DNA of 64,000 bases from Aquicoccus sp. G2-2. Lineage in GTDB: Bacteria > Pseudomonadota > Alphaproteobacteria > Rhodobacterales > Rhodobacteraceae. Of this stretch, positions 35,570 through 44,674 are shown in pieces (positions within the stretch are counted from its first letter, which is position 1; every line of letters begins with the position of its first letter). The stretch is from the NCBI RefSeq assembly GCF_034555965.1, contig NZ_JAYDCK010000003.1, forward strand, positions 2,418,001 through 2,482,000, read 5' to 3'. The notes beneath the pieces are model-generated. The model was not told the origin of the DNA, searched no databases, and was given only the letters and a program-made list of their open reading frames with translations. The position numbers and the translations under genes were made by a program.

Positions 35570-36459
35570 TGGCCCAGCGCTATGGCGGAAAATACAGCCC
35601 CGAAGGCGATGCTGCTTCCCAAACCTCCGCCCCGCAAGGCAGCTTTCGCGGGGCTCGCCGCACCCGTGCTGGCGGGCGCGTCAACCTGCTGTTCATCGTC
35701 CCGCTGCCGCTTATCTGGCACGCCTTCGGCAATGGCCCCACCGGCCTTGCGCTCAACCTCGCGGCGTTGGCCGTTCTGCTGCTCGCCGCATGGCTCACCC
35801 GCGAAGGCATCCTCGCGCAAGAGGCGTTCGAGGCGCGCAAGGTTGCCCGCCGCCCCGCTCTCCCGCGCAAAATTCTTGGCTCCCTGCTCATCGGTGCGGG
35901 TTTGGCCATTGCCAGTTTTGCCGCCAGCCCGGCCATCGCCGCACCGCTGATCGTGGGCATCGTCGGCGCTGTGCTGCATTTCGCCGCCTTCGGCCCGGAC
36001 CCGCTGAAAAACAAGGGCATGGACGGCACTGACACGTTCCAAACCGACCGTGTCGCGCGCTATGTCGATCAGGCCGAAGCGCATCTTGCCGCCATGTCCG
36101 CCGCCATCAAACGCGCCGGGGACCGCACCGCCGAAGCCCGCGTCGAGCAGTTTCAGGTAAAAGCCCGCGATCTGCTCCGCGCGGTAGAGGATGACCCGCG
36201 CGACCTCACCGCAGCGCGCAAATACATGTCGGTCTATCTACAGGGTGCCCGCGATGCGACGGTGAAATTCGCCGATCTCTACGCCCGCGACCGTGACGCC
36301 AGCGCGCGCAAGGATTACCTCGATCTGCTCGACGATCTCGAACAAAGCTTCGACGCCAAGACCAAAACTCTCCTGCTGGATGACCGCTCTGACCTCACCG
36401 TAGAAATCGACGTTCTGCGCGACAGGCTCGGACGGGAAGGCATCCGGCTCGACACGTAA
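35566..36459 (+). CDS. XpaC-like (5-bromo-4-chloroindolyl phosphate hydrolysis) family protein
   Basis: Protein of 297 residues. After a polar N-terminus come two pairs of hydrophobic helices (VNLLFIVPLPLIWHAFG and LAALAVLLLAAWLT, then IVGIVGAVLHFAAFG), then a soluble, mostly helical XpaC domain: DRVARYVDQAEAHLAAM to LDLLDDLEQSFDAKTKTLL. XpaC genes commonly precede telA, as here. The function is unknown; the family name is historical. The start ATG ATG overlaps the stop of the 27-residue peptide gene. Confidence 0.85.
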   Translation: MMAQRYGGKYSPEGDAASQTSAPQGSFRGARRTRAGGRVNLLFIVPLPLIWHAFGNGPTGLALNLAALAVLLLAAWLTREGILAQEAFEARKVARRPALPRKILGSLLIGAGLAIASFAASPAIAAPLIVGIVGAVLHFAAFGPDPLKNKGMDGTDTFQTDRVARYVDQAEAHLAAMSAAIKRAGDRTAEARVEQFQVKARDLLRAVEDDPRDLTAARKYMSVYLQGARDATVKFADLYARDRDASARKDYLDLLDDLEQSFDAKTKTLLLDDRSDLTVEIDVLRDRLGREGIRLDT

Positions 36460-36479
36460 CCATTGATAGGAAAACCCAT

Positions 36480-37682
36480 ATGTCCACCACGATCCAGAAA
36501 AAGGCCGAAGACACCCTCGCTCTCGTCAACGAGGTCAACGCCGTCGTGCTGCCCGAACCGGCGGCGCATGACGCTGTCGTGCCGCTGGCCAAGGCCGACA
36601 AAACCGTCTCGAAAGAAATCACCGCCCGCATGGCCGAGCTTGATATGTCCGACACCGGCTCGATCGTGAATTTCGGCTCCGCAGCCCAAGGCGAGTTGCA
36701 GGAAATTTCCCAAGCCATGCTGAACGGCGTGCGCAACAAGGATGTCGGCCCCGCAGGTGACAGCCTGCGCGACATCGTCACCGCCATCCGTGGCTTCTCG
36801 GTCTCGGAACTGGACGTGCGGCGCAAACGCTCATGGTGGGAACGCCTGATCGGCCGCGCCGCCCCCTTCGCCAAGTTTACCGCCCGGTTTGAAACCGTGC
36901 AGGGCCAGATCGACAAGATCACCGACAATCTGCACAGCCACGAAACCACGCTGCTCAAAGATATCAAATCGCTCGACATCCTCTATGACAAGACCCTGAA
37001 ATTCTACGATGAGCTGGCACTCTATATCGCCGCTGGCGAAGAGAAGCTGCGCGTCCTCGACGAAAAAGACATCCCCGCCAAGGAAAAAACGGTCAAGGCC
37101 GCCCCCGAGAAGGATCAGGTGATGCGCGCGCAGGAATTGCGCGACATGCGCGCCGCCCGCGACGACCTTGAACGCCGGGTGCACGATCTCAAACTCACCC
37201 GGCAAGTGACGATGCAATCGCTGCCCTCGATCCGGCTGGTACAGGAAAACGACAAATCGCTGGTCACCAAGATAAACTCGACACTGGTCAACACCGTGCC
37301 GCTCTGGGAAACCCAGCTGGCACAAGCGGTGACGATCCAGCGGTCCACCGAAGCGGCGGCGGCAGTGCGCGAAGCCAACGATCTCACCAACGAATTGCTT
37401 ACCTCCAACGCGGCCAACCTGCGTGAATCCAACAAGATCGTGCGCGAAGAAATGGAACGCGGCGTGTTTGATATCGAAGCCGTCAAGAAAGCGAACGAAG
37501 ATCTGATCGGCACGATAGAGGAAAGCCTGCAAATCGCCGACGAAGGCAAGGCGCGCCGCGCCTCTGCCGAACAGGAGTTGACCAAGATGGAACACGACCT
37601 GCGCGATACCCTATCCGCCGCCAAAGCCCGCAAGACCGGCCTTGGCGATACCGCAGCCACCGCCGTTCCCGACAAGGCGTGA
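36480..37682 (+). CDS. toxic anion resistance protein TelA family
   Basis: Soluble protein of 400 residues with long predicted coiled coils and the TelA family blocks: SIVNFGSAAQGELQEISQAM near the start, RRKRSWWERLIG, and SIRLVQENDKSLVTKINSTL in the C-terminal half. TelA/KlaA proteins are associated with tellurite and other toxic anions and with envelope stress. Its stop overlaps the start of the next gene (GTGA). It belongs to the XpaC-TelA-lipoprotein-SPFH cluster. Confidence 0.93.
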   Translation: MSTTIQKKAEDTLALVNEVNAVVLPEPAAHDAVVPLAKADKTVSKEITARMAELDMSDTGSIVNFGSAAQGELQEISQAMLNGVRNKDVGPAGDSLRDIVTAIRGFSVSELDVRRKRSWWERLIGRAAPFAKFTARFETVQGQIDKITDNLHSHETTLLKDIKSLDILYDKTLKFYDELALYIAAGEEKLRVLDEKDIPAKEKTVKAAPEKDQVMRAQELRDMRAARDDLERRVHDLKLTRQVTMQSLPSIRLVQENDKSLVTKINSTLVNTVPLWETQLAQAVTIQRSTEAAAAVREANDLTNELLTSNAANLRESNKIVREEMERGVFDIEAVKKANEDLIGTIEESLQIADEGKARRASAEQELTKMEHDLRDTLSAAKARKTGLGDTAATAVPDKA

Positions 37683-38656
37683 AATACGGCATGGGGCAAA
37701 TAGCCAAACGCTTGCGCTGCCTCCTCCCGGCATTCGCCGGGCTGGTGGCGCTTTCGGCCTGCATCGGCGCGCCGCAGCCCACGCTCAAGCCGCAAACACG
37801 GCCCGCCGGGCTGGAAAACGCGCACAATGCGGCAGCCGAAACCCCCGGCCCCGAAAGCCGCGCCCTACGCAGATACTACACTCGCATACAGAACGATCTT
37901 CTGGCGCGCGGGTTGATGCGCACCGATGGCGGTGGCCCCGATACGCAATTCACCAAGGCGGACTTACTGCGCGATTTTCGCAATATCGCCTTCTATAACG
38001 AGCACTCCAACAACCACATCGGCCTTGCGAATAGCTCCGTATCCAACCTGCACCGCTGGGAAGAGCCGGTGCGCATGAAAATCGAGTTTGGCACGTCCGT
38101 CCCCGCCGCCCAGCGCGCCGAAGACACCGCCTTCATCACCAATTACGCCGCCCGTCTGCACCGCATCAGCGGCCACCCGATCGGCATCACTCGCTCGGAT
38201 TCGGCCAATTTTCACGTGCTGGTCAGCAGCGTCGATGACCGCGACCAGATGATTGCCCGTATCCACGAAATCCTGCCCGACGCCTCGGACGCCACGCTCA
38301 ACGTCTTCCGCCGCCTGTCGCGCTCCACCTATTGCCTCGTGGTAGCCGAACCGGGCGGTGCCTCGGGCAGCGATTACCAACGCGCCGTCGCACTGATCCG
38401 CGCCGAACACCCGCCCTTCATGCGCCACTCGTGTATTCACGAAGAACTGGCCCAGGGGCTCGGTCTCACCAATGATAGCCCAAAGGCGCGCCCGTCGATC
38501 TTCAACGACGACGAAGAATTCGCCTATCTGACAACCCACGACGAAATGCTCCTCAAGATGCTCTACGATCCGCGCCTCAAAACCGGCATGAGCATTGCCG
38601 AGGCCATGCCCATCGCCGCCCGCATCGCGGACGAACTTACCGCCAACAATTTCTGA
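37679..38656 (+). CDS. DUF2927 domain lipoprotein
   Basis: Lipoprotein of 325 residues: signal peptide with lipobox LVALSAC about residue 25, then a DUF2927 domain with RDFRNIAFYNEHSNNHIG near the start, and in the second half FMRHSCIHEELAQGLGLTND, a conserved HEE motif that resembles a zinc-binding site. A zinc peptidase function is possible but unproven. The start is a GTG overlapping telA. It probably acts at the outer side of the membrane for this cluster. Confidence 0.85.
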   Translation: MKYGMGQIAKRLRCLLPAFAGLVALSACIGAPQPTLKPQTRPAGLENAHNAAAETPGPESRALRRYYTRIQNDLLARGLMRTDGGGPDTQFTKADLLRDFRNIAFYNEHSNNHIGLANSSVSNLHRWEEPVRMKIEFGTSVPAAQRAEDTAFITNYAARLHRISGHPIGITRSDSANFHVLVSSVDDRDQMIARIHEILPDASDATLNVFRRLSRSTYCLVVAEPGGASGSDYQRAVALIRAEHPPFMRHSCIHEELAQGLGLTNDSPKARPSIFNDDEEFAYLTTHDEMLLKMLYDPRLKTGMSIAEAMPIAARIADELTANNF

Positions 38657-38675
38657 CCTAAGGGAGACCGTAAAA

Positions 38676-39803
38676 ATGGGTATTCTCGACTTTCTCACCG
38701 GCGAATTCATCGACGTCATCGCATGGACCGACGACACCCGCGATACAATGGTCTGGCGGTTCGAACGCGAAGGCCACGCCATCAAATACGGTGCCAAGCT
38801 CACCGTGCGCGAAGGCCAGGCGGCGGTCTTCATCCACGAAGGCCAGATGGCCGATGTCTTCACCCCCGGCCTCTACATGCTGGAAACCAACAACATGCCA
38901 ATCCTGACAACGCTTCAGCATTGGGATCATGGCTTCCAGTCACCCTTCAAATCCGAGGTCTATTTCGTCAACACCACCCGCTTCAATGATCTCAAATGGG
39001 GCACCAAGAACCCGATCATCTGCCGCGACCGCGAATTCGGTCCGGTCCGCATCCGCGCCTACGGCACCTATTCCATCAAGGTTGCCGACCCGTCGAAATT
39101 CATGACCGAAATCGTCGGCACCGACGGCGAATTTACCATGGACGAAATCTCGTTCCAGATCCGCAACATCATCGTTCAGGAATTTTCCCGCACCATCGCA
39201 CGCGCCGATATTCCGGTGCTCGACATGGCCGCCAATACCCAGGAACTGGGCAAGATCGTGGTCAAGGATATCGAACCCACGCTGGCCGATTACGGCCTTG
39301 CCATGCCCGAGCTCTATATCGAAAATATCTCGCTGCCCGAAGCGGTGGAAAAGGTGATGGACAAGCGCACGTCGATGGGCGTCGTGGGCGATCTCAACAA
39401 CTACATGCAATTTCAGGCCGCCGAAGCCCTTGGCCGCGAAGGCGCCGCTTCTGGCGCGATGCAGGCTGGCATGGGGGCTGGCATGGGCCTGCAAATGGCA
39501 CAGAATATCGGCCCTTGGGGCGCGCGTCCGCCCCAACAAACCGCCGCCGCGCCACAGGCCGCTCCCGTTGCTGCCCCGCCCCCTCCGCCGCCCGTCGAAA
39601 AAGTCTGGCACATCGCCGAGAATGGCAAGACCAAAGGCCCGTTCTCCAAGGCCTCGCTTGGCCGGATGACAACCGAAGGTGGCCTCACCCGCGAAACTCT
39701 GGTCTGGACCCCCGGACAGGACGGCTGGCAAAAGGCCGGTGATCTCACGGAACTGGCGCAGCTCTTCACCGTGCTGCCACCACCGCCGCCCCCTCCGGCC
39801 TGA
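38676..39803 (+). CDS. SPFH domain protein with GYF_2 tail (YdjI-like)
   Basis: Protein of 375 residues: a SPFH/virion-core-like domain (residues 1-270; GLYMLETNNMPILTTLQ and RAYGTYSIKVADPSKFM), an Ala/Pro-rich linker with runs of prolines, and a GYF_2 domain (WHIAENGKTKGPFSKASLGR to WTPGQDGWQKAGDL). The N-terminal half resembles Bacillus subtilis YdjI, which with YdjG recruits PspA to the membrane. No PspA gene is present here. The next gene encodes a YdjG-like zinc-ribbon membrane protein, which strengthens the comparison. It follows the DUF2927 gene after 19 bases. Confidence 0.87.
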   Translation: MGILDFLTGEFIDVIAWTDDTRDTMVWRFEREGHAIKYGAKLTVREGQAAVFIHEGQMADVFTPGLYMLETNNMPILTTLQHWDHGFQSPFKSEVYFVNTTRFNDLKWGTKNPIICRDREFGPVRIRAYGTYSIKVADPSKFMTEIVGTDGEFTMDEISFQIRNIIVQEFSRTIARADIPVLDMAANTQELGKIVVKDIEPTLADYGLAMPELYIENISLPEAVEKVMDKRTSMGVVGDLNNYMQFQAAEALGREGAASGAMQAGMGAGMGLQMAQNIGPWGARPPQQTAAAPQAAPVAAPPPPPPVEKVWHIAENGKTKGPFSKASLGRMTTEGGLTRETLVWTPGQDGWQKAGDLTELAQLFTVLPPPPPPPA

Positions 39804-39810
39804 CCCCCGC

Positions 39811-39842
39811 TTCATTTTGCCAGAAATATCCCCGCCGGAGGC
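39811..39842 (+). repeat. dispersed intergenic repeat, copy 2
   Basis: TTCATTTTGCCAGAAATATC followed by CCCGCCGGAGGC, in the 49-base gap between the SPFH and zinc-ribbon genes. The tail forms a short CCCGCCGGAGG hairpin. Confidence 0.65.
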
Positions 39843-39852
39843 TTGAAATCTC

Positions 39853-40983
39853 ATGGCCCAGACGCCGCCGCCCGCCGCACCAGTTGAAATCAAACAAACC
39901 CACCGTTTCCCCTGCCCGCAATGCGGCAGCGACTACCGCTTTGCGCCGGGCGAAGGCAAACTGATCTGCGATCATTGCGGCAACGAAGAGCCGATCGAAG
40001 GGCACGGCTTCACCGCCGCACCGATCCGCGAGCTTGACTTCAAAACCGCCCTCGCCACCGATCTGCCGCAGGAGGAAATGGAGGAAACCCGCGTCACCCG
40101 CTGCCCCAATTGCGGCGCGCAGGTTGAATTTGACCCCGCCACCCATGCTGCCGAATGCCCGTTCTGCGCCACCCCCATCGTCGCCGATACCGGGGCGCAC
40201 CGGCACATCAAACCGCGCGCCGTGCTGCCCTTCGCGCTCGATGAACGCAGCGCCCGCAAAGCAATGACCACATGGCTCGGCAGCCTCTGGTTCGCACCCG
40301 GCGGGGTGCAGGATTACGCCCGCAAGGGCCGCCGGATGCAGGGTATCTACGTGCCCTACTGGACCTTCGATGCCGACACCAAATCGCGCTATTCCGGCGA
40401 ACGCGGCACGGTTTACTATGTCACCCGCACCGTCACGCGCAATGGCAAGCAAGTGCAGGTGCAGGAAGCCCGCATTCGCTGGGCACCGGTATCGGGGCGC
40501 GTGGCGCGGTTCTTCGACGATATCCTCGTGCTCGCCTCCCGCTCCCTGCCCAAACGCTACACCGACGCGCTCGAACCATGGGATCTCGCAGCCCTTGAAC
40601 CCTACCGCCCGGAATACCTCGCCGGGTTCCGCGCCGAAGGCTACACCGTCGATCTCGCCGACGGCTATAGCGAAGCGCATGACCACATGACCCGCATCAT
40701 CACACGCGACGTCAAGTTCGACATCGGCGGTGACCGGCAGCGCATCCACGACATCGACACCGCGATCAGCGCCATCACCTTCAAGCACATCCTTTTGCCG
40801 GTCTGGCTCGCCGCCTATAAATACCGTGGCAAGACCTACCGCTTCGTGGTCAATGGCCGCACCGGCCGGGTGCAGGGCGAACGCCCGTGGTCAGGCTGGA
40901 AAATCACCCTCGCCGTGCTGGCCGGGCTGGCCGTCGCCGGTGCCATCGGCTATCTTGTCGCTCTCAACCAAGGCGCGCTGTAA
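39853..40983 (+). CDS. zinc-ribbon membrane protein (YdjG-like)
   Basis: Protein of 376 residues with two zinc ribbons near the N-terminus (CPQCGS...CDHCGN and CPNCGA...CPFCAT), a middle domain with QGIYVPYWTFDADTKSRYSGE, and a C-terminal transmembrane helix (ITLAVLAGLAVAGAIGYLVAL). Such proteins are often mis-named as primosomal replication factor or helicase; there is no helicase motif. The zinc ribbon plus TM layout matches YdjG of B. subtilis, partner of the SPFH protein YdjI. The gene follows the SPFH gene directly. Confidence 0.85.
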   Translation: MAQTPPPAAPVEIKQTHRFPCPQCGSDYRFAPGEGKLICDHCGNEEPIEGHGFTAAPIRELDFKTALATDLPQEEMEETRVTRCPNCGAQVEFDPATHAAECPFCATPIVADTGAHRHIKPRAVLPFALDERSARKAMTTWLGSLWFAPGGVQDYARKGRRMQGIYVPYWTFDADTKSRYSGERGTVYYVTRTVTRNGKQVQVQEARIRWAPVSGRVARFFDDILVLASRSLPKRYTDALEPWDLAALEPYRPEYLAGFRAEGYTVDLADGYSEAHDHMTRIITRDVKFDIGGDRQRIHDIDTAISAITFKHILLPVWLAAYKYRGKTYRFVVNGRTGRVQGERPWSGWKITLAVLAGLAVAGAIGYLVALNQGAL

Positions 40984-40988
40984 CCATC

Positions 40989-41663
40989 ATGACAGACAAG
41001 TTCGACACCCTCACCGACATTCTCAGCGCCCGCTATTCCTGCCGCGCTTTCCGCCCCGATCCGGTGCCGCGCAAAACCATTGAGCAGATCATAACCGCCG
41101 CAGGCCGTGTGCCCTCATGGTGCAACGCTCAACCTTGGCAGGCGCTGATCACCGCGCCGCCGGAAACCGACCGCTTCCGCGATGCCCTTTTCGCCCATGC
41201 CAGCGCCAATAGTTCGCAACCCGATCTTGACTGGCCCAAGCAATATGTCGGCATCTACCGCGACCGCCGCCGCACCTGTGGCTGGGCGCTTTACGAAGCC
41301 GTCGGCGTGGCCAAGGGCGACCGCGCCGCCTCCGGTGCGCAAATGATGGAAAATTTCCACCTGTTCGGCGCGCCGCACGTCGCCATCATCACGTCGGAGG
41401 CCGATCTCGGCACCTATGGCGTAATGGATACCGGCGGCTTTATCACCGGCTTTTGCCTTGCCGCACAGGCGCTCGGCGTCTCCACCATTCCACAGGCCGC
41501 CGTCGCCGGGCATGGCCGCTTCGTGCATGAGTTCTTCGACATCCCCGATAACCGTCTGGTGGTCGCCGCCATCTCGTTTGGCTATGAGGACACCAGCCAC
41601 CCCGCCAACAGCTTCCGCACCGAACGCGCGCCGCTTGGCGAAGTGCTCGACTGGCGCACCTGA
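40989..41663 (+). CDS. nitroreductase family protein
   Basis: FMN-dependent oxidoreductase of 224 residues: the N-terminal block LSARYSCRAFRPDPVPRKTI and then ITAAGRVPSWCNAQPWQ (FMN phosphate binding), with GAPHVAIITSEADLG and MDTGGFITGFCLAAQALGVS later. The family reduces nitro compounds, quinones or enoates with NAD(P)H. The substrate here is unknown. It follows the zinc-ribbon gene by five bases, so it may be co-transcribed with the cluster. Confidence 0.92.
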   Translation: MTDKFDTLTDILSARYSCRAFRPDPVPRKTIEQIITAAGRVPSWCNAQPWQALITAPPETDRFRDALFAHASANSSQPDLDWPKQYVGIYRDRRRTCGWALYEAVGVAKGDRAASGAQMMENFHLFGAPHVAIITSEADLGTYGVMDTGGFITGFCLAAQALGVSTIPQAAVAGHGRFVHEFFDIPDNRLVVAAISFGYEDTSHPANSFRTERAPLGEVLDWRT

Positions 41664-41675
41664 GAGAGCCCCGCC

Positions 41676-42112
41676 ATGCGCGCCCTGCTGCAACGCGTCT
41701 GCGAAGCCCGCGTCCGGGTGGACGGCGCCACCATCGGTGAAATCGGCCCCGGTCTGCTCATCTTCGTGTGCGCCATGCAGGGCGATACCGACACACAGGC
41801 AAGCGCACTCGCCGCCAAAATCACCAAACTGCGCATCTTCCCCGATGATGCGGGCAAGATGAACCGCGCGCTCACAGATACCGGCGGCAGCGCCCTCGTC
41901 GTGTCACAATTCACCCTCGCCGCCGACACCTCGCGCGGCAACCGCCCCGGCTTCTCCCAAGCCGCCCCCCGGCCGAAGGCGAACGGCTCTACCAGCATTT
42001 CACCGCTGCTCTCGCCAGCCTTGGCATCCCGGTACAAACCGGCCAATTCGGCGCGGATATGAAGGTGTCGCTGATCAATGACGGCCCGGTCACGATCTGG
42101 CTCGACACCTGA
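41676..42112 (+). pseudogene. dtd: D-aminoacyl-tRNA deacylase Dtd, apparent frameshift
   Basis: Dtd removes D-amino acids from tRNA. The first 98 residues match the family ([42 protein letters not shown]). After a run of six C at 41965-41970 the frame is lost, and the rest of the family ([10 protein letters not shown], then [21 protein letters not shown]) is found in the next frame, ending at 42112. One extra C restores a normal protein of 145 residues. Because dtd is conserved, a sequencing undercall is likelier than true loss. The stop touches the convergent gene with no spacing. Confidence 0.85.
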
Positions 42113-42952
42113 TCACGAGCGCAGGAAAACCTCACCCGTCATCGTTTCCGGCACGTCCGCCCCCAACCGGCTCAAAATCGTCGGGGCCAGTTGCAATTGC
42201 GAGATTTCCGCGTCCCGCTCCGGCCCCGTGGCATCCCCGAAGTAATAAAGCGCGGTTAGCTGTTGCAGATCGCTGCGCCCGCCATGATGGCCGCGCGCAT
42301 CCTGCCCGTGATCGGCAGTGACAATCACCTCATAGCCCATCGCCCGCCAGCGCGGAATGAACGGCGCCAGCATCTCGTCCATGACCGCACAGGCATGATC
42401 CATCTCCTGACTCTCATGGAAAAACCGATGCCCCATCGAATCGAGCGTGCAAGTATGCAGCATCCCGTAATCCAACCCGAACCGCGCACAAAGCGAGGTC
42501 AGCGTGCCAAACAAATCCACATCCGACGGCGTCATCTGGTTGATCAACCCATAGCCCGTCATGCTGTGAAACCGGCCATGGTTGATGGTCTCGCTCTCCG
42601 GCTCGTCATACTCGACATCACGCACGTAATCGAACGGATGGCGGTTGAAGAACTGGCTCCAGAACGAATGCGCCACCGCCCCCGTCACGCCACCGGCCCT
42701 GCGCACCTCGCTGAAAACATCCGGCTGGCTTAGCCGGAATACATTGCCATTGCCGGTGCAGCCATGCACCTGCGGCACCACGCCCGTGTGGATCGAGGCA
42801 TAGCAACTCGCCGAAATCGACGGCAGCACCGCCCGATGCACCCAGCGCTGCGCCTCGCCCGCCTCGACCCAGCCTTCAAGATTGCCAAACAGCCGGGTAA
42901 AATTCCTCTGCGGCACCCCGTCAAGAATGATCAGCAACAGTTTGCGCTTCAT
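42113..42952 (-). CDS. alkaline phosphatase superfamily / nucleotide pyrophosphatase-like hydrolase
   Basis: Protein of 279 residues of the type I phosphodiesterase/alkaline phosphatase superfamily. Metal-binding elements: LLLIILDGVPQRN (first Asp), PSISASCYASIHTG with the active-site Ser/Thr region, and EVIVTADHGQDARGHHGG (the DHG metal motif). Members cleave phosphodiesters or phosphonates. It lies downstream of a peptide-type ABC importer on the same strand, separated by 78 bases with an intergenic repeat, and may act on the imported substrate. Confidence 0.88.
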   Translation of the reverse strand: MKRKLLLIILDGVPQRNFTRLFGNLEGWVEAGEAQRWVHRAVLPSISASCYASIHTGVVPQVHGCTGNGNVFRLSQPDVFSEVRRAGGVTGAVAHSFWSQFFNRHPFDYVRDVEYDEPESETINHGRFHSMTGYGLINQMTPSDVDLFGTLTSLCARFGLDYGMLHTCTLDSMGHRFFHESQEMDHACAVMDEMLAPFIPRWRAMGYEVIVTADHGQDARGHHGGRSDLQQLTALYYFGDATGPERDAEISQLQLAPTILSRLGADVPETMTGEVFLRS

Positions 42953-42964
42953 CCGCCCAATTCC

Positions 42965-42996
42965 TTCATTTTGCTAAAAATATCCCCGCCGGAGGC
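42965..42996 (+). repeat. dispersed intergenic repeat, copy 3
   Basis: TTCATTTTGCTAAAAATATC followed by CCCGCCGGAGGC, the closest relative of the copy at 39811, lying between the hydrolase and the ABC ATPase genes and in the opposite orientation to them. Confidence 0.65.
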
Positions 42997-43030
42997 AGCC
43001 GTTCACCAGCCCTGCGCGCCTGCCTCGGCC

Positions 43031-44674
43031 TCAGTTTCCGGCGCTCTCCATCTTGCGATGCGCGATCACCTCTTCCAGCCAGCCAAGCTTCATTTCCGGC
43101 ACGGAACTCAACAACAGATCGGTGTAATCATCGAACGGCGGCGACAGAACATCGCTTTTCGCACCATAACGCACCACCTTGCCCTGATACATCACCGCAA
43201 TACTGTCCGCGATGGCGCGCACCGTGGCCAGATCATGCGTGATGAACAGATACGCCACCTGCTCGCGCTTTTGCAGGTCGAGCAGCAGCTTCAGAATGCC
43301 ATCGGCCACCAGCGGATCAAGCGCGCTCGTCACCTCGTCACAGATGATCATCTTCGGATCTGCCGCCAGTGCGCGCGCGATACAGACGCGCTGCTTCTGC
43401 CCACCAGAAAGCTCCGCCGGGTAACGGTCGATAAAGCCTTCACCCATCTCGATCTCGTCCAGCAACTCCTGCACCCGCTCGCGCTTTTTCGCCCCACGCA
43501 TCCCGAAATAGAACTCAAGCGGCCGCCCGATGATCGTGCCGACCGTCTGGCGCGGGTTCATCGCCACATCCGCCATCTGGTAAATCATTTGCAATTCGCG
43601 CAAGTCTTCGCGGGTCCGCTTGGACAGATCACGGCTCAGCTCGCGCCCGGCAAATTCGATCCGCCCGGCACTCGGCGGCAACAGCCCGGTAATCACCCGC
43701 GCCAATGTTGATTTCCCAGACCCGCTTTCGCCAACAACCGCCAATGTCTGCCCCGGATGCAACTCCACGTTTACATCGTGCAAAACGTCAAAATGCGTCC
43801 CGCGATACCGCGCCTTGATGTGCTCGACCTTCAACACCGCGTCAGGTGTAGCCACTTTTTCCTCGTGATTGATCGACCGCACCGAAACCAGCGCCTTGGT
43901 ATACTCCTCGCGCGGCGCGTTGATGATCTGGTCGGTCGGCCCCATCTCGACCATCTCACCCATCTTCAGCACCATGATATCGTCCGAAACCTGCGCCACC
44001 ACGGCCAGATCATGCGTGATATAAAGCGCCGCCACCCCGGTTTCACGGATCGCATCCTTGATCGCCATCAGCACGTCAATCTGCGTGGTCACGTCAAGCG
44101 CGGTTGTCGGCTCATCGAACACCACCAGATCAGGCTCCGGGCACAGCGCCAGCGCCGTCATGCAGCGTTGCAACTGCCCGCCGGACACCTGATGCGGGAA
44201 CCGATCACCGATATTGTCCGGATCGGGCAGGCCCAGCTTGGCAAACAGCACCTTTGCACGCTCTTCCGCCTGCCTACGGGAAAATTTGCCCTTGGTGATG
44301 GCCGCTTCGGTGACCTGCTCCATGATCTTCTTGGCCGGGTTGAAACTCGCCGCCGCCGACTGGCTGACATAAGACACCTCAAGCCCGCGCAAATGCCGAA
44401 CATCGCGCCTGCCGGTCTGGCGAATATCGCGCCCGTTGACCCAGATTTCACCGCCGGTAATCTTCACCCCACCCCGGCCATAGGCCATGGTGGCCAGCCC
44501 GATGGTCGATTTCCCGGCGCCACTCTCGCCAATCAGGCCAAGCACCTTGCCGCGTTCCAGATCGAAATCCACGCCATGCACGATCTCGATATCATGCGGC
44601 TTCTCGCCGGGCGGGTATACCGTCGCCCCGATCTTCAGCCCCCGCACCTTGACCAGCATCTCCTCGCCGCTCAT
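43031..44674 (-). CDS. ABC transporter ATP-binding protein with two fused ATPase domains
   Basis: Protein of 547 residues equivalent to DppD and DppF joined. First domain: GESGAGKS (Walker A), VSGGQLQRC (signature) and [13 protein letters not shown] (Walker B). Second domain, from about residue 285: GESGSGKS, LSGGQKQRV and MIICDEVTSALD (the usual Pro after DE is Val). The oligopeptide_HPY cysteines of the separate subunits are absent. It is the motor of the importer encoded by 44671-48027. Its ATG lies in a normal ATGA overlap with the permease gene if the latter is read with one corrected base. Confidence 0.93.
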   Translation of the reverse strand: MSGEEMLVKVRGLKIGATVYPPGEKPHDIEIVHGVDFDLERGKVLGLIGESGAGKSTIGLATMAYGRGGVKITGGEIWVNGRDIRQTGRRDVRHLRGLEVSYVSQSAAASFNPAKKIMEQVTEAAITKGKFSRRQAEERAKVLFAKLGLPDPDNIGDRFPHQVSGGQLQRCMTALALCPEPDLVVFDEPTTALDVTTQIDVLMAIKDAIRETGVAALYITHDLAVVAQVSDDIMVLKMGEMVEMGPTDQIINAPREEYTKALVSVRSINHEEKVATPDAVLKVEHIKARYRGTHFDVLHDVNVELHPGQTLAVVGESGSGKSTLARVITGLLPPSAGRIEFAGRELSRDLSKRTREDLRELQMIYQMADVAMNPRQTVGTIIGRPLEFYFGMRGAKKRERVQELLDEIEMGEGFIDRYPAELSGGQKQRVCIARALAADPKMIICDEVTSALDPLVADGILKLLLDLQKREQVAYLFITHDLATVRAIADSIAVMYQGKVVRYGAKSDVLSPPFDDYTDLLLSSVPEMKLGWLEEVIAHRKMESAGN

